A DNA stretch of 45,270 nucleotides from NCBI RefSeq assembly GCF_900102195.1, contig NZ_FNBE01000024.1:1-45270 (forward strand), read 5' to 3'. The notes beneath the pieces are model-generated. The model was not told where the DNA came from. It searched no databases and worked only from the letters and a program-made list of their open reading frames with translations. A program made the translations under genes and the position numbers. Shown in pieces: positions 10,474 through 19,292 of the stretch. This DNA is from Pseudonocardia oroxyli. GTDB lineage: Bacteria > Actinomycetota > Actinomycetes > Mycobacteriales > Pseudonocardiaceae. How positions within the stretch are numbered: position 1 is the stretch's first letter; every line of letters starts with the position of its first letter.

Positions 10474-11291
10474 GGCACCAGCACCCCCTCCAGTCCCTTG
10501 ACGAGGAGCGCGAACAGGAATCCCAGCAGCGAGATGACGACGAGCCCGACATACATGTTCTCGACCTGGAAGGTCTGCCACGAGTTCCAGATCAGGAAGC
10601 CGAGGCCGCTCTTGGCGCCCAGCATCTCGGCCACCACGAGCAACATCAATGCCATCCCGAACGCCAGGTTGAACCCGGTGAGGATGAGCGGCAGCGCACC
10701 GGGGAAGGCGATGGTCCGAAACACCTGCCACCGGCGCGCGCCGAAGTTGGTCCCGACGTCGTGGTAGATGGGTGCGATCTCCCGGACGCCCGCCACCGTG
10801 TTCACGGCGATCGGGTAGAACACCCCGACTGCCACCACAGCGATCTTCGATGCTTCGCCCAGCCCGAAGACCAGGAGGAAGAGCGGGAAGATCGCGCTCT
10901 TGGGCACCGGGTAGGTGGCGGCGATGATCGGGTCGAGCGCCGCGCGCAGCTTGCGGGACAGGCCCATGGCCAATCCCAGCAGAAGAGCGGGAACGCCACC
11001 GATCAGGATGGCGATGAGCAGGCGGCGCACGCTGACCCACGTGTGCTCGACCAGCTCCCCGGAGGCGAGCATCTCCACCCCGCGAACAACGATCGCGCTG
11101 GGCGCCGGGAAGAACCGGGTGTCGATGATCCCGACCTGGGCCAGCGCCTCCCACAGCACGAGCACAAGAACCGGCGTCGCCACGGCCAGGAAGCGGTCGC
11201 TGCCCAACCACGCCGTCCGCGACCGGCGCGGCCGGACCGGAGGCGGCGCACCCGCGTCCTCGGTCCTGGGGCCGGCGTCCAGCGCGGTCAC
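10458..11291 (-). CDS. ABC transporter permease, SsuC/TauC type
   Basis: The 277-residue protein starts at a GTG overlapping the ATPase stop (GTGA). After a proline-rich cytoplasmic head of about 30 residues come six or so hydrophobic segments, with the permease EAA-type region around NFGARRWQVFRTIAFPGALP. That combination is typical of nitrate/sulfonate/taurine importers (BPD_transp_1). It forms the membrane channel together with the ATPase encoded just upstream and the binding lipoprotein at the head of the operon. Transporters of this class also take up aromatic acids, which suits the catabolic context; the real substrate is unknown. Confidence 0.9.
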   Translation of the reverse strand: MTALDAGPRTEDAGAPPPVRPRRSRTAWLGSDRFLAVATPVLVLVLWEALAQVGIIDTRFFPAPSAIVVRGVEMLASGELVEHTWVSVRRLLIAILIGGVPALLLGLAMGLSRKLRAALDPIIAATYPVPKSAIFPLFLLVFGLGEASKIAVVAVGVFYPIAVNTVAGVREIAPIYHDVGTNFGARRWQVFRTIAFPGALPLILTGFNLAFGMALMLLVVAEMLGAKSGLGFLIWNSWQTFQVENMYVGLVVISLLGFLFALLVKGLEGVLVPWRKR

Positions 11292-12145
11292 GACCTGCCC
11301 CGCAGACTGGCGAGCTGCTCGCGTTCCTGGGCCTCGAGCACCTCGGAACGCAGCGAGCCCCAGATCTCGTGGATGAGCTCGCCGTACTCGGGCTGTGCGC
11401 GCAGCTCGAGTACCTCGCGCGGTCGCTCGAACGGCACGTCGACGATCTTCTTGACCCGACCGGGCCGGGAGGTCATCACCATGACCCGGTCTCCCATCGT
11501 CACCGCCTCGTCGACACTGTGGGTGATGAACACGACCGTCTTCTTCGTCTCGTCCCAGATGCGCAGGAGCTCGTCCTGCAACAGCGTCTTGTTCTGCTCG
11601 TCGAGGGCGGAGAACGGCTCGTCCATCAGGAGGATGTCCGGGTCGTTGGAGAACGCCCTGGCGATCGAGACCCGCTGGCGCATGCCTCCGGACAGCTCGT
11701 GCGGGTAGGAGCGTGCGAACCGGGTGAGCCCGGTCTTGTCGAGGTAGTGGCCCACGATCTCGCGGATCTCCGCCTTGGGCCTGCGGCGCATGGTGAGGCC
11801 GTAGGCGGCGTTGTCCCACACCGTCATCCACGGGAAGATCGAGTCACCTTGGAAGATCATCGAGTGGGCCGGCAGGTCTCCTCCAGGCTCCGCGATGTCG
11901 ATCACGCCACCGGACGGCGTCTCCAGGCCCGCCAACATCCGCAGCAGCGTGGTCTTGCCACATCCGCTGGGGCCGACGATGACGAAGAACTCCCCGGTGC
12001 GGATCTGGAGGTCCAGCCGATCCACGGCAGTGACCTCAGATCCGCGCCGGGTGAACGTCTTGACGAGCTCCCGGACGTGGATCCGTTCCGACGGAGAGGT
12101 GGGCGCGGGCGGTGGCAGGTCAGCGGTGACCGTCTTGTTGGCCAT
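11288..12145 (-). CDS. ABC transporter ATPase, SsuB/TauB type
   Basis: The 285-residue protein has Walker A GPSGCGKT (residues 58-65), the signature ELSGGMRQRVSIARAF and Walker B ILLMDEPFSALD, then the switch histidine in VFITHSVDEA. The family is the nitrate/sulfonate/taurine importer ATPases. A GGAG sequence lies about 10 bp before the ATG at 12145. It powers the permease that follows with a 4-bp overlap. The binding protein of the same system is six genes upstream, so the transporter genes enclose the catabolic ones. Confidence 0.92.
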   Translation of the reverse strand: MANKTVTADLPPPAPTSPSERIHVRELVKTFTRRGSEVTAVDRLDLQIRTGEFFVIVGPSGCGKTTLLRMLAGLETPSGGVIDIAEPGGDLPAHSMIFQGDSIFPWMTVWDNAAYGLTMRRRPKAEIREIVGHYLDKTGLTRFARSYPHELSGGMRQRVSIARAFSNDPDILLMDEPFSALDEQNKTLLQDELLRIWDETKKTVVFITHSVDEAVTMGDRVMVMTSRPGRVKKIVDVPFERPREVLELRAQPEYGELIHEIWGSLRSEVLEAQEREQLASLRGRS

Positions 12146-12218
12146 GGTGGTTCATCTCCTACTCGACGGGCACAGCCGTCTCGTATGTGGACCCGATTGG
12201 CTCGGGGACAGGTGTCGA

Positions 12219-14306
12219 TCAGCGCCGCAGACTGACCACGGCGTCGAGTGCGCGGACCTCCCCCGAGTCGGTGACCACGAGGGGGTTCACGTCGAGCTCA
12301 CGCACGTGCTCGCGAGCAGCCCATGCGAAGTCGCCGATGCCCGACACGACCCGGGCGACTTCCGTGAGCACGTCGGGCCGGTCCGCCCCGACGTGTGACC
12401 TGCAGAGGTTCTCCACCTCGGCGGTGGTCGTCGGCAGCAGGCGGAACTCGACGTCCGCGAGCTCCTCGACGCGCGACCCGCCCCGCCCGACGGCCAGCAC
12501 CGGACCGAACGTGTCGTCGTCGTAGACCCCGACGAGCAGCTCGCGTTCCGGCCGCACCATCTCGGAGACCAGGACACCGTCGAGCACCGCGGTCGGAGCC
12601 GCGGCTCGGACCGCGGCCAGGATCTCGCCGTACGCGGCAGTCAGCTCCGCCGCGTCCGCGACATCCAGGCGCACGCCACCGACCGCGGCCTTGTGGGCGA
12701 GATCGGGAGAGACGATCTTGACGGCCACCGGGTAGCCGACCTCGTCCGCCGCCGCGAGCGCCTCGTCCAGGGTGTGGGCGTGGCGCTCCCGCGGCAGCGG
12801 CAGCCCGTGCTCGGCGAGCAAGGCCTTCGACGCGGCCTCGTCGAGTAGGCCGTCCACGGTTCCGAGGTCGACCACGACACCCGCATCCGGCACCGCCGCG
12901 ACCGGCCGGGACACCAGGTCGGCGCCGCGCAGGGCGCGGACGCAGGCCTCGATGTCGTCGAAGCAGGGGACGCCACCCGCGGACCGCAGCCGGGCCACGA
13001 ACTCGGCGTTGTCCGAGCCGCTGAACCACGCGACGTACAGCGGGATGCCTGCCACCTCGGCCGCGGCGAGCAGATCGTCGGCCGTGCTCTCCGCCGACGC
13101 TCGGAAGCGGGACGCCAGGGGAACGACAAGAGCGTCGACCCCCGGGTCGGCACCCACCACCTCGGCCACGAGCGCGAACACGTCGAGCCTGCGCTGGGTC
13201 GCGCCCGCGGTGTCCACCGGGTTGGAGATCGCCCCGAACGGCAGTTCCAGGGCCGCCAGGCCGTCCTGGGTGGCCCCGGCGAGCACCGGGACCTCCAGGC
13301 CTGCTCGGACCAGAGCGTCCGCGGTGACGGCGCCGAGCCCGCCCGAGATGCTGACCACGCAGACCCGGCGCACCGGCCTCCCGATCTCGGTGCCCAGGAA
13401 CACCATCGGGGTCTCGACGAGCTCGTTCAGGCTGTCCACCTGAACCGCCCCGGCCTGGAGCAGGGCCCCTCGGTACAGCGCCGGGGTACCCGCGAGCTTC
13501 GCGGTGTGGCTCAGCGCGGCCCGCGCACCCACCTCGGTCTCGCCGACCTTGAACACGACCACGGGCTTCCCCGCCAGCCGCGCGGTCCGGCATGCCTCGG
13601 CGAGCGCCCGTCCGTCATGCGCACCTTCCAGGTAGAGGGCGATCACCTCGACGCGCGGCTCCGCGGCCAGCGCGGTGATGACGTCGGCCGCCGTGGTGAC
13701 GCTCTCGTTGCCGGTGGACACGATGTGCGAGATCCCGACACCGCGGTCCGAGGCCCGCACGGCCAGGCTGCCCGCGATCGCCCCGCTCTGGCTGACGATC
13801 GCGAGTCCCCCGGGCCGGAGGTCGGTGCTCTCGAGGATGGCGAAGTTGCCTGCCCACGCCCCGTTCAGGATGTTGACGACACCCAGGCTGTTCGGACCGC
13901 CGACAGCCAGGCCGTACTCGTCGGCGACCTCGCGCAGCGCGGCCTCGTTCGCGTCGCCCTCGGGTGTCCCGGCCTCCCCGAAACCCGAGCTGAGCACCAC
14001 GAACGCCTTGATCCCGCGCTCGGCACACCCGCGGACCGCAGTCACGGCCGCGGCAGCGGGCAGGGCGATCACGGCGACGTCGTGCGGCTCGAGCTCGGCG
14101 ATCGACCGGGTGGCCCGGATGCCGTCGATCTCGTCGCCGCTCGGGTGCACGACGGAGATGCGGCCCGCGAAACCGCCGCGCCGCAGGTTCTGCAGCACGG
14201 CGTACCCGCCGACCTTGCTCTTGCCGGGCGCCGGGCGGCTGACCCCGACCAGGACGATCGACGACGGGTCGAGCAGGGCCTCGAGCGCCCCGTCGGTCCC
14301 CGTCAC
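12219..14306 (-). CDS. NDP-forming acyl-CoA synthetase (ADP-forming type, alpha-beta fusion)
   Basis: This 695-residue protein joins a CoA-binding/succinyl-CoA-ligase-like alpha part (IVLVGVSRPAPGKSKVGGYA near the start, IVSQSGAIAG, then ALSHTAKLAG with the family histidine) to a C-terminal ATP-grasp part (LLAEHGLPLPRERHA, GYPVAVKIVSPDLAHKA). Such enzymes make an acyl-CoA from acid, CoA and ATP, giving ADP and phosphate. The GTG at 14306 overlaps the DUF35 stop codon (GTGA); the longer frame to 14915 is a shadow of neighbouring genes. It may activate the imported acid or recycle a side product. With the AMP-forming ligase and CoA-transferases, the cluster has three independent ways to form CoA esters. 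Confidence 0.88.
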   Translation of the reverse strand: MTGTDGALEALLDPSSIVLVGVSRPAPGKSKVGGYAVLQNLRRGGFAGRISVVHPSGDEIDGIRATRSIAELEPHDVAVIALPAAAAVTAVRGCAERGIKAFVVLSSGFGEAGTPEGDANEAALREVADEYGLAVGGPNSLGVVNILNGAWAGNFAILESTDLRPGGLAIVSQSGAIAGSLAVRASDRGVGISHIVSTGNESVTTAADVITALAAEPRVEVIALYLEGAHDGRALAEACRTARLAGKPVVVFKVGETEVGARAALSHTAKLAGTPALYRGALLQAGAVQVDSLNELVETPMVFLGTEIGRPVRRVCVVSISGGLGAVTADALVRAGLEVPVLAGATQDGLAALELPFGAISNPVDTAGATQRRLDVFALVAEVVGADPGVDALVVPLASRFRASAESTADDLLAAAEVAGIPLYVAWFSGSDNAEFVARLRSAGGVPCFDDIEACVRALRGADLVSRPVAAVPDAGVVVDLGTVDGLLDEAASKALLAEHGLPLPRERHAHTLDEALAAADEVGYPVAVKIVSPDLAHKAAVGGVRLDVADAAELTAAYGEILAAVRAAAPTAVLDGVLVSEMVRPERELLVGVYDDDTFGPVLAVGRGGSRVEELADVEFRLLPTTTAEVENLCRSHVGADRPDVLTEVARVVSGIGDFAWAAREHVRELDVNPLVVTDSGEVRALDAVVSLRR

Positions 14307-14734
14307 GACGGCCTCCAGAACGGGACCGAGAGACCCTCCGCGACCCGGACCCCGTAGACCTCGACCTCGAGGCCGATGTGCACCTCGTCGACCGGGACGT
14401 CGGTGATGGAGCCCATCAGCCGGACACCCTCCTCGGTCTCGACGATGGCGACGACGTAGGGCAGCCGCTCCTTGAAGTAGGGCACCCCCATCTGGCGGAT
14501 CACGGTGAACGTGTGGACCGTCCCGCGGCCGGATGCGGGGGCGAAGTCGGGCCGGTTGTCCGGCGGGTACATCTCCGGCGGGCGAGGGTAGTGCTGCCAC
14601 GTCCCGTCGGGGAAGCGCTGCAGGACGAACTCGCCGCGGTCGAGCGCGGCGAAGAAGGGCCGGGAGACCCCGTCCACCTCCGGTACCGGAAGGCCGGTGT
14701 CGATCGCGTCGACGACGTCCACGGCGGTACTCAT
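14303..14734 (-). CDS. DUF35 OB-fold protein, thiolase partner, cysteine-free
   Basis: The 143-residue protein has the DUF35 arrangement: a helix and short linker (RPFFAALDRGEFVLQRFPDG), a region where a rubredoxin-like zinc ribbon normally sits, and an OB-fold (GTVHTFTVIRQ to the end, with VPYVVAIVETEEG-like strands). The zinc ribbon cysteines are all absent; the ribbon is replaced by TWQHYPRPPEMYPPDNRP. Its ATG overlaps the thiolase stop (ATGA) and the next gene overlaps its own stop. DUF35 proteins bind tightly to thiolase-like subunits, as in BbsA-BbsB or the Ltp2 aldolase complex, so this is probably the obligatory partner of the preceding gene product. Confidence 0.85.
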   Translation of the reverse strand: MSTAVDVVDAIDTGLPVPEVDGVSRPFFAALDRGEFVLQRFPDGTWQHYPRPPEMYPPDNRPDFAPASGRGTVHTFTVIRQMGVPYFKERLPYVVAIVETEEGVRLMGSITDVPVDEVHIGLEVEVYGVRVAEGLSVPFWRPS

Positions 14735-15885
14735 CGAACGGGCTCCTTTCCGAGCAGTGTGACCCCGATGCAGGACAGCCAGCCCCCGGAGCCGGCCGCG
14801 ATGGCGACCGAGCAGTCCGGCACCTGGAGCCTCGCCTTGCCGCGCAGCTGGCGCACGGACTCGGTGAGCAGGAAGATCCCGCGCAGGCCAGGGTGGCACG
14901 ACGACAGGCCGCCACCGTCGGTGTTGACCGGCAGGCTCCCTCCGTACCGGATGTTGCCGTCCTGTACGAAACCTCCGGACTCCCCGGGCTTGCAGAAGCC
15001 GAGCCCCTCCAACAGCATCAGCACCGTGATGGTGAAGCTGTCGTAGATCATCGCCATGTCCACGTCGGCCGGGGTCAGTCCGGCCTCGCGGAAGGCGTCC
15101 CTACCCGCCTGCACTGCACCCGAGCTGGTGAAGTCCGGCATCTGGACCGGGTTCCAGTGGGTCTGCGCCGTGCCGGTGCCGAGGATGTGCACCGGCTGGG
15201 AGGGCAGGTCCTTCGCCCGCTCGCGGGTCGTCATCACGACGGCGCCGCCGCCGTCGCTGATCACGCAGCAGTCGAGCTTGTGCAGCGGGTCCGCGATCAT
15301 CCGCGAACCGAGCACGTCGTCGACCGTGATGGGGTCTCGGTACATCGCCTCGGGGTTCGAGGCAGCGTGGTGGCGCATGTCGACCGCGACCTGGGCCATC
15401 GCCTCCGGTGTGGTCCCGTAGACGTGCTGGTGGCGCTGGGCGATGAGGGCGTAGGAGCCGACGGTCGTGTTGCCGTAGGGGGCCTCGTACTGGCCCCAGG
15501 TGGCGGGCTCGCCCGCGGTGGCAGGGCCGGTGCCCAGGCTGCGCCCGGCCCGGCTCAGCAGGTCCGAGCCGTAGGTGATCAGGACGGTGTCGGTGTAGCC
15601 CGCGCGGATCGCCGCCGCCGCGTGCTGGACGTGGTACTCGAAGGACGAGCCGCCGGTCCATGCGCCCGAGAGATAGCGGTAGTTGAGTCCGAGGAACTCG
15701 GCCATGTCGGGCAAGCGCTCGTTCGCGCAGAAGTAACCGTCCACGTCCGCCATGGTCAGTCCGGCGTCCTCGAGGGCGCGCCCGGCAGCGAGCGCGTGGT
15801 GCTGGCGCTGGCTCAGATGTGGGGCCTTGCCGAGCTCGGATTCGCCGATTCCGACGATCACAGGCTCGCGGTCGTGTTCAGGCAT
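14731..15885 (-). CDS. Thiolase-like protein of the Ltp/SCP-x/BbsB group
   Basis: The 384-residue thiolase fold shows group-typical motifs: MIYDSFTITVLMLLEGLGFC, VNTDGGGLSSCHPGLRG (the active-site histidine kept), and DGGGAVVMTTRERAKDL. Around residues 72-82, where degradative thiolases carry the nucleophilic cysteine, the sequence is SGAWTGGSSF with no cysteine, as in the Ltp2-type retro-aldolases. It could cleave either a 3-ketoacyl-CoA (thiolysis) or a 3-hydroxyacyl-CoA (retro-aldol). It is coupled by ATGA to the DUF35 gene and overlaps the SDR gene by 8 bp. In this context it should release benzoyl-CoA or an aromatic aldehyde; the reaction type is open. Confidence 0.85.
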   Translation of the reverse strand: MPEHDREPVIVGIGESELGKAPHLSQRQHHALAAGRALEDAGLTMADVDGYFCANERLPDMAEFLGLNYRYLSGAWTGGSSFEYHVQHAAAAIRAGYTDTVLITYGSDLLSRAGRSLGTGPATAGEPATWGQYEAPYGNTTVGSYALIAQRHQHVYGTTPEAMAQVAVDMRHHAASNPEAMYRDPITVDDVLGSRMIADPLHKLDCCVISDGGGAVVMTTRERAKDLPSQPVHILGTGTAQTHWNPVQMPDFTSSGAVQAGRDAFREAGLTPADVDMAMIYDSFTITVLMLLEGLGFCKPGESGGFVQDGNIRYGGSLPVNTDGGGLSSCHPGLRGIFLLTESVRQLRGKARLQVPDCSVAIAAGSGGWLSCIGVTLLGKEPVR

Positions 15886-16804
15886 TCGTGCGCTCCACCT
15901 TCAGCTCCGCCTTCTCCGTGCCGCGCACGGGAACCGGCTCGGGCGCCTTCGCCAGCAGGGACCTGACGATCGGGCCGATCTCGTCCTCGGTCAGGTCTCG
16001 CTCGACCTGCTCCTCGACGTCGAAGCGCCAGCCGCCGACCACCGACACGCGCCCCCCGGTCAGGGAGAAGACGCGGCCGGTCACGTCCGAGGAGTCCTCG
16101 TCCGCCAGCCATGCCACCACGCGTGACACGTGCACCGGGTCGAACCGGTCGAATCCGCTGTCCTCGCCCATCTGGGAGGCGAACAGCTTCTCGGTCATGC
16201 GGGACCGCGCGATGGGGGCGACCGCGTTGACCGTCACTCCGTAGCGTCCCAGCTCCGCGGCGAGCGCCAGGGTGAGCCCGGCGATGCCCGCCTTGGCGGC
16301 CACGTAGTTGGCCTGGCCGATGTTGCCGAACAGACCGGCGCCGCTGGTGGTGTTGATCAGCCGCCCGCTGCTGTCCTGTCCGCTCTTGGACAGGGCACGC
16401 CAGTGGTCCGCTGCTCGCCGGGACAAGCAGAAGGTGCCCCGCAGGTGCACGGCGATCACCGAGTCCCAGTCCTCCGGGGTCATGTTCACGAACATCTTGT
16501 CGCGCAGGTTGCCGGCGTTGTTCACGACGGCGTCCAGACGCCCGAAGGTGTCGACCGCGCTCGCGACCATTCGGCCCGCGGCCTCCCAGTCCGAGACGTC
16601 GCTGGTGTCGCCCAACGCCTGCCCGCCCGCTGCGCGCACCTCGGCGGCGACTCCATCGGCCACCGACTCGCCCTCGTCGGTCGTGCCGAAGTCGTTCACG
16701 ACGACCGCGAACCCGCGGCGGCCCAGCTCGAGAGCGTGGCTGCGGCCGATGCCGCGCCCGGCACCGGTCACGATCGCGACCCGGCGGCTCATGTTCTCTG
16801 CCAT
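15878..16804 (-). CDS. SDR-type 3-hydroxyacyl-CoA dehydrogenase
   Basis: The 308-residue protein has the cofactor motif TGAGRGIG (13-20), NNAG (95-98), and the catalytic Ser154, Tyr167 and Lys171 (in NTTSGAG and NYVAAK). The pattern NNAGNLRDKMFVNMTPEDW is typical of the 17-beta-HSD type 4 / multifunctional enzyme-2 branch, which oxidises (R)-3-hydroxyacyl-CoA. About 50 residues extend beyond the usual SDR C-terminus. The start is the ATG at 16804, 14 bp after the acyl-CoA dehydrogenase stop. It would follow hydration and precede the thiolase, and the preference for R isomers fits the MaoC hydratase in the same operon. Confidence 0.88.
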   Translation of the reverse strand: MAENMSRRVAIVTGAGRGIGRSHALELGRRGFAVVVNDFGTTDEGESVADGVAAEVRAAGGQALGDTSDVSDWEAAGRMVASAVDTFGRLDAVVNNAGNLRDKMFVNMTPEDWDSVIAVHLRGTFCLSRRAADHWRALSKSGQDSSGRLINTTSGAGLFGNIGQANYVAAKAGIAGLTLALAAELGRYGVTVNAVAPIARSRMTEKLFASQMGEDSGFDRFDPVHVSRVVAWLADEDSSDVTGRVFSLTGGRVSVVGGWRFDVEEQVERDLTEDEIGPIVRSLLAKAPEPVPVRGTEKAELKVERTNA

Positions 16805-16818
16805 GCCCTGCTTCTCCC

Positions 16819-17967
16819 TCACAGCGCCAGCGACTTGGCGATGATCAGCTTCATGATCTCGCTGGAGCCGCCGTAGATTCTGGTCACCCGCGCGTCGGCG
16901 TAGAGCCGGGTGATCTCGTACTCGAGCATGTAGCCGTAGCCGCCGTGTAGTTGCACGCAGCGGTCGACGATGCGGCCCTGCGCCTCGGAACAGAACAGTT
17001 TGACCTTCGCCGCGTCGGCGGCCTCGAGACGTCCCGCCAGCAGCTCCTCGACGGCCCGGTCCAGCAGGACCTGGGCGGCCTCGAACTCGGTCTCGGACTC
17101 CGCCAGCATGAACTTGGTGTTCTGGAACCGGGAAAGGCTGCCTCCGAACACCTCGCGCTGGCGCACATAGTCGATGGTCCGGTCGATCGCGGCCCGTGCC
17201 TGCACCACCGCGTTGACGGCGATCTGCAGCCGCTCGACGCCGAGGTTGGATGTGAGGTACTCGAAGGCCCGCCCCTCGTCGCCCAGCCGATTGGCCACGG
17301 GCACCCGTACATCGTCGAAGAACAGCTCCGCGGTGTCGGTGGCACGGACGCCGAGCTTCTCGAGCTTGCGGCCCCGGCTGAAGCCCGGGGTGCCGTCCTC
17401 CACCACGATCAGCGAGAGCCCCGCCCGGCGGTTGTCCGCCTCCGTCGAGGTCCGGGCGGCGACGATCACCAGACCTGCGTTGATACCGCCGGTGATGAAG
17501 GTCTTGGCGCCGTTGAGGACGTAGTGATCGCCGTCGCGCACGGCGGTCGTCCGGATGCCCGCCAGGTCGGAGCCCGTCCCCGGCTCCGACATGGCGATCG
17601 AGGTCATCGTCTCACCGGAGGCGATGCCCGGCAGCCAGCGAGCCGCCTGCTCGGCGGTGCACAGCCGCAGGTAGTACGGCGTGGTCACGAAGAGATGGAC
17701 CGGAATGCCCCCGAGCGGGGCTCCCAGCTTCGCCGCCTCCTCCATGAGCACGTAGGGGAAGCGGAAGTCGTCCACCCCGCCACCGCCGTACTCGGTCGGG
17801 ACCGCAGTGCCGAGCAGCCCTTGCTCGCCGGCCCGGCGGTACGCCTCCTTCGGCACCAGACCCGCGGCGGTCCACTCGTCCGCATGGGGGGCGAACTCCT
17901 TCTCGAGGAAGGAACGGGCGAGGGACCGGAAGTCCTCGTGGTCCTGCTCGAAGAGAGGTCTGTGCAT
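16819..17967 (-). CDS. Acyl-CoA dehydrogenase
   Basis: The 382-residue flavoprotein covers the complete family: N-terminal helical domain, the FAD/substrate loop AMSEPGTGSDLAG (125-137), and a C-terminal helical domain with LHGGYGYMLEYEITRLYADARV. The glutamate of the medium-chain type is replaced (IYGGSSEIM), while Glu245 in LGVERLQIA sits where isovaleryl- and long-chain-type enzymes have their catalytic base. This is the expected alpha,beta-dehydrogenation step, comparable in role to BbsG. It lies 54 bp downstream of the binding lipoprotein gene, with a stem-loop in between. Confidence 0.93.
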   Translation of the reverse strand: MHRPLFEQDHEDFRSLARSFLEKEFAPHADEWTAAGLVPKEAYRRAGEQGLLGTAVPTEYGGGGVDDFRFPYVLMEEAAKLGAPLGGIPVHLFVTTPYYLRLCTAEQAARWLPGIASGETMTSIAMSEPGTGSDLAGIRTTAVRDGDHYVLNGAKTFITGGINAGLVIVAARTSTEADNRRAGLSLIVVEDGTPGFSRGRKLEKLGVRATDTAELFFDDVRVPVANRLGDEGRAFEYLTSNLGVERLQIAVNAVVQARAAIDRTIDYVRQREVFGGSLSRFQNTKFMLAESETEFEAAQVLLDRAVEELLAGRLEAADAAKVKLFCSEAQGRIVDRCVQLHGGYGYMLEYEITRLYADARVTRIYGGSSEIMKLIIAKSLAL

Positions 17968-17981
17968 CGTGCGTCTCCTCC

Positions 17982-17998
17982 GCCCGGTGGCACCGGGC
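17982..17998 (-). promoter_or_regulatory. Intercistronic stem-loop
   Basis: GCCCGGTG and CACCGGGC form a perfect inverted repeat around a single G, in practice a 6-bp GC stem with a 5-nt loop. It lies between the binding-protein stop and the acyl-CoA dehydrogenase start in the transcribed direction. A T-run follows only on the plus strand. It may give partial termination or protect the mRNA segment of the abundant binding protein. Confidence 0.5.
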
Positions 17999-18021
17999 CT
18001 TTCCGTGGTGGTTCGGGGCGT

Positions 18022-19110
18022 TCAGCCTTTGGTGTACGGCCCGAGACCCTGTGCCGCCCGCTGGACGAACGACAGGTCGAGGGAGTCCTGCAGGTTCATG
18101 GCGGGGTTCGTCAGCCAACCGCCCTGGCGGAAGAAGTCGAGATCCTTCTGCAGACTGGCGCTGTTCGGCTCACCCGACGGATCGACCCCGTTGACGACGA
18201 TCGCGCGCAGGGTGTCCGCGGGGACCTGGGTCCGCTCGGCGAGTACCTCGATCACCTTCGGCGCGTTCGGCCCGCTCAGCTTGCCGTCGGGCCCGATCGC
18301 GTCGTTGTAGGCCCGCACCCCGCGCAGATACGCGCGCATGAACCGGTCGGCCACCTCCGGCTGCTCGGCGGCGAACCGCTCTCCGTAGAGGACGACGCTG
18401 GTCTGCTGCTCGGGATACATCGAGTCGGACTCGGGGAGTCGCACGGCGGCACCGCTGTTGAGCGCGGCGGTGACGAAGGGCTCGGTGGTGACGCTCGCGG
18501 CGACGCTCCCGTTCTCCAGGGCTGCCATATGCTGGGAGCCCGTGAGGTAGGTCCTGTTGACGTCCTGGAGCGTCAGCCCGGCCTGAGCCAGCCCAGCGTT
18601 CAGGAAGGCCGAGGTCGACGAGCTCTCCGCGTAGTCGGCGACCGGGCGCCCCGCGAGGTCGGCGGGCTTCGTGACCTGCCCGCTGTCGTAGAGTGACTTC
18701 GCGACCAGGATCGCCATGTAGCTGGCCTGGTCCTGGATCCGGCCCTTGTCCGCGACGATCCGGACCTGGACCCCGCGGTCGATCGCGTTGTACAGCGCGG
18801 CCGTGGCTCCCGACGCCCCCACCTGCAGGTCGCCGGTACCCAGCGGGGCGATCATGTCGCTCGCCGAGGCGAAGTTGGTCAGATCGACCTTGATCTGCTC
18901 CTCGGAGAAGTAGCCGAGCGCATCCGCCAGGTAGAAGGGGGCGTCACTCACCGCTCCACTGATCCCGACCCCCACGGTGGCCTGCTCGCCCCCGGTGTCG
19001 CCAGACGAGCAGGCCGCGACCAGGGACACCGCCAGGATCCCCGCGGCGACCGCACCGATCCTGCCGAACAGTCCCGACGGTCGGGGACCGCTCCGGTGGA
19101 TCATTCTCAT
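18022..19110 (-). CDS. ABC transporter substrate-binding lipoprotein, TauA/SsuA (NMT1) type
   Basis: The 362-residue precursor has a basic start, a hydrophobic stretch and the lipobox LVAAC (Cys34), then a periplasmic-binding-protein type II fold (GISGAVSDAPFYLADALGYF, APLGTGDLQVGASGATAAL). The ATG at 19110 follows GGGGAG by 7 bp; the longer frame has no such site. It captures the solute for the permease/ATPase pair at the other end of the operon. It is the first gene of the nine-gene operon. A truncated paralogue lies just upstream (19293-20195), so the gene has been duplicated. Confidence 0.93.
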   Translation of the reverse strand: MRMIHRSGPRPSGLFGRIGAVAAGILAVSLVAACSSGDTGGEQATVGVGISGAVSDAPFYLADALGYFSEEQIKVDLTNFASASDMIAPLGTGDLQVGASGATAALYNAIDRGVQVRIVADKGRIQDQASYMAILVAKSLYDSGQVTKPADLAGRPVADYAESSSTSAFLNAGLAQAGLTLQDVNRTYLTGSQHMAALENGSVAASVTTEPFVTAALNSGAAVRLPESDSMYPEQQTSVVLYGERFAAEQPEVADRFMRAYLRGVRAYNDAIGPDGKLSGPNAPKVIEVLAERTQVPADTLRAIVVNGVDPSGEPNSASLQKDLDFFRQGGWLTNPAMNLQDSLDLSFVQRAAQGLGPYTKG

Positions 19111-19203
19111 GACATCACTCCCCAGCACTCCGTCGTGTCGGAAGACGTGCCCTGCCTGCACACGGGTAGGGCCGCAAGCCGCTGCCCAGGCACCCACTCC
19201 ATG

Positions 19204-19222
19204 TGCTTCGTGGCACGAAACA
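19204..19222. promoter_or_regulatory. Operator: best copy of the shared 19-bp inverted repeat
   Basis: TGCTTCGTGGCACGAAACA is centred on G19213, with a perfect TTCGTG/CACGAA core and near-perfect outer TG/CA. It differs from the copy at 26043-26061 in only two positions. It overlaps the predicted transcription start of the binding-protein operon, a position expected for a repressor. Confidence 0.75.
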
Positions 19223-19227
19223 TCCCC

Positions 19228-19256
19228 ACCTTCGCGCGTCGGATATGGCGTGTCAA
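19228..19256 (-). promoter_or_regulatory. Predicted promoter of the nine-gene transport/beta-oxidation operon
   Basis: A consensus TTGACA (19256..19251) on the minus strand is followed after 17 bp by GAAGGT (19233..19228), a poor -10. The predicted start near 19221 leaves a leader of about 110 nt before the lipoprotein ATG. The -35 match and its fixed distance to the operator, similar in two other operons, support it. Confidence 0.55.
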
Positions 19257-19292
19257 GAGTGGTATCGGCTGCGACTCGGCGTCACCGAGCCC

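Noticed and set aside
12219..14915. Fusion of DUF35 protein and acyl-CoA synthetase suggested by one long frame
   Set aside because: The upstream part is a shadow of the DUF35 and thiolase genes. A GTGA overlap at 14303-14306 gives a clear separate start for the synthetase.
17982..17998. Further copy of the shared operator
   Set aside because: It is a palindrome but GC-only (GCCCGGTG/CACCGGGC), lies inside an operon and does not share the TTCGT/ACGAA arms.
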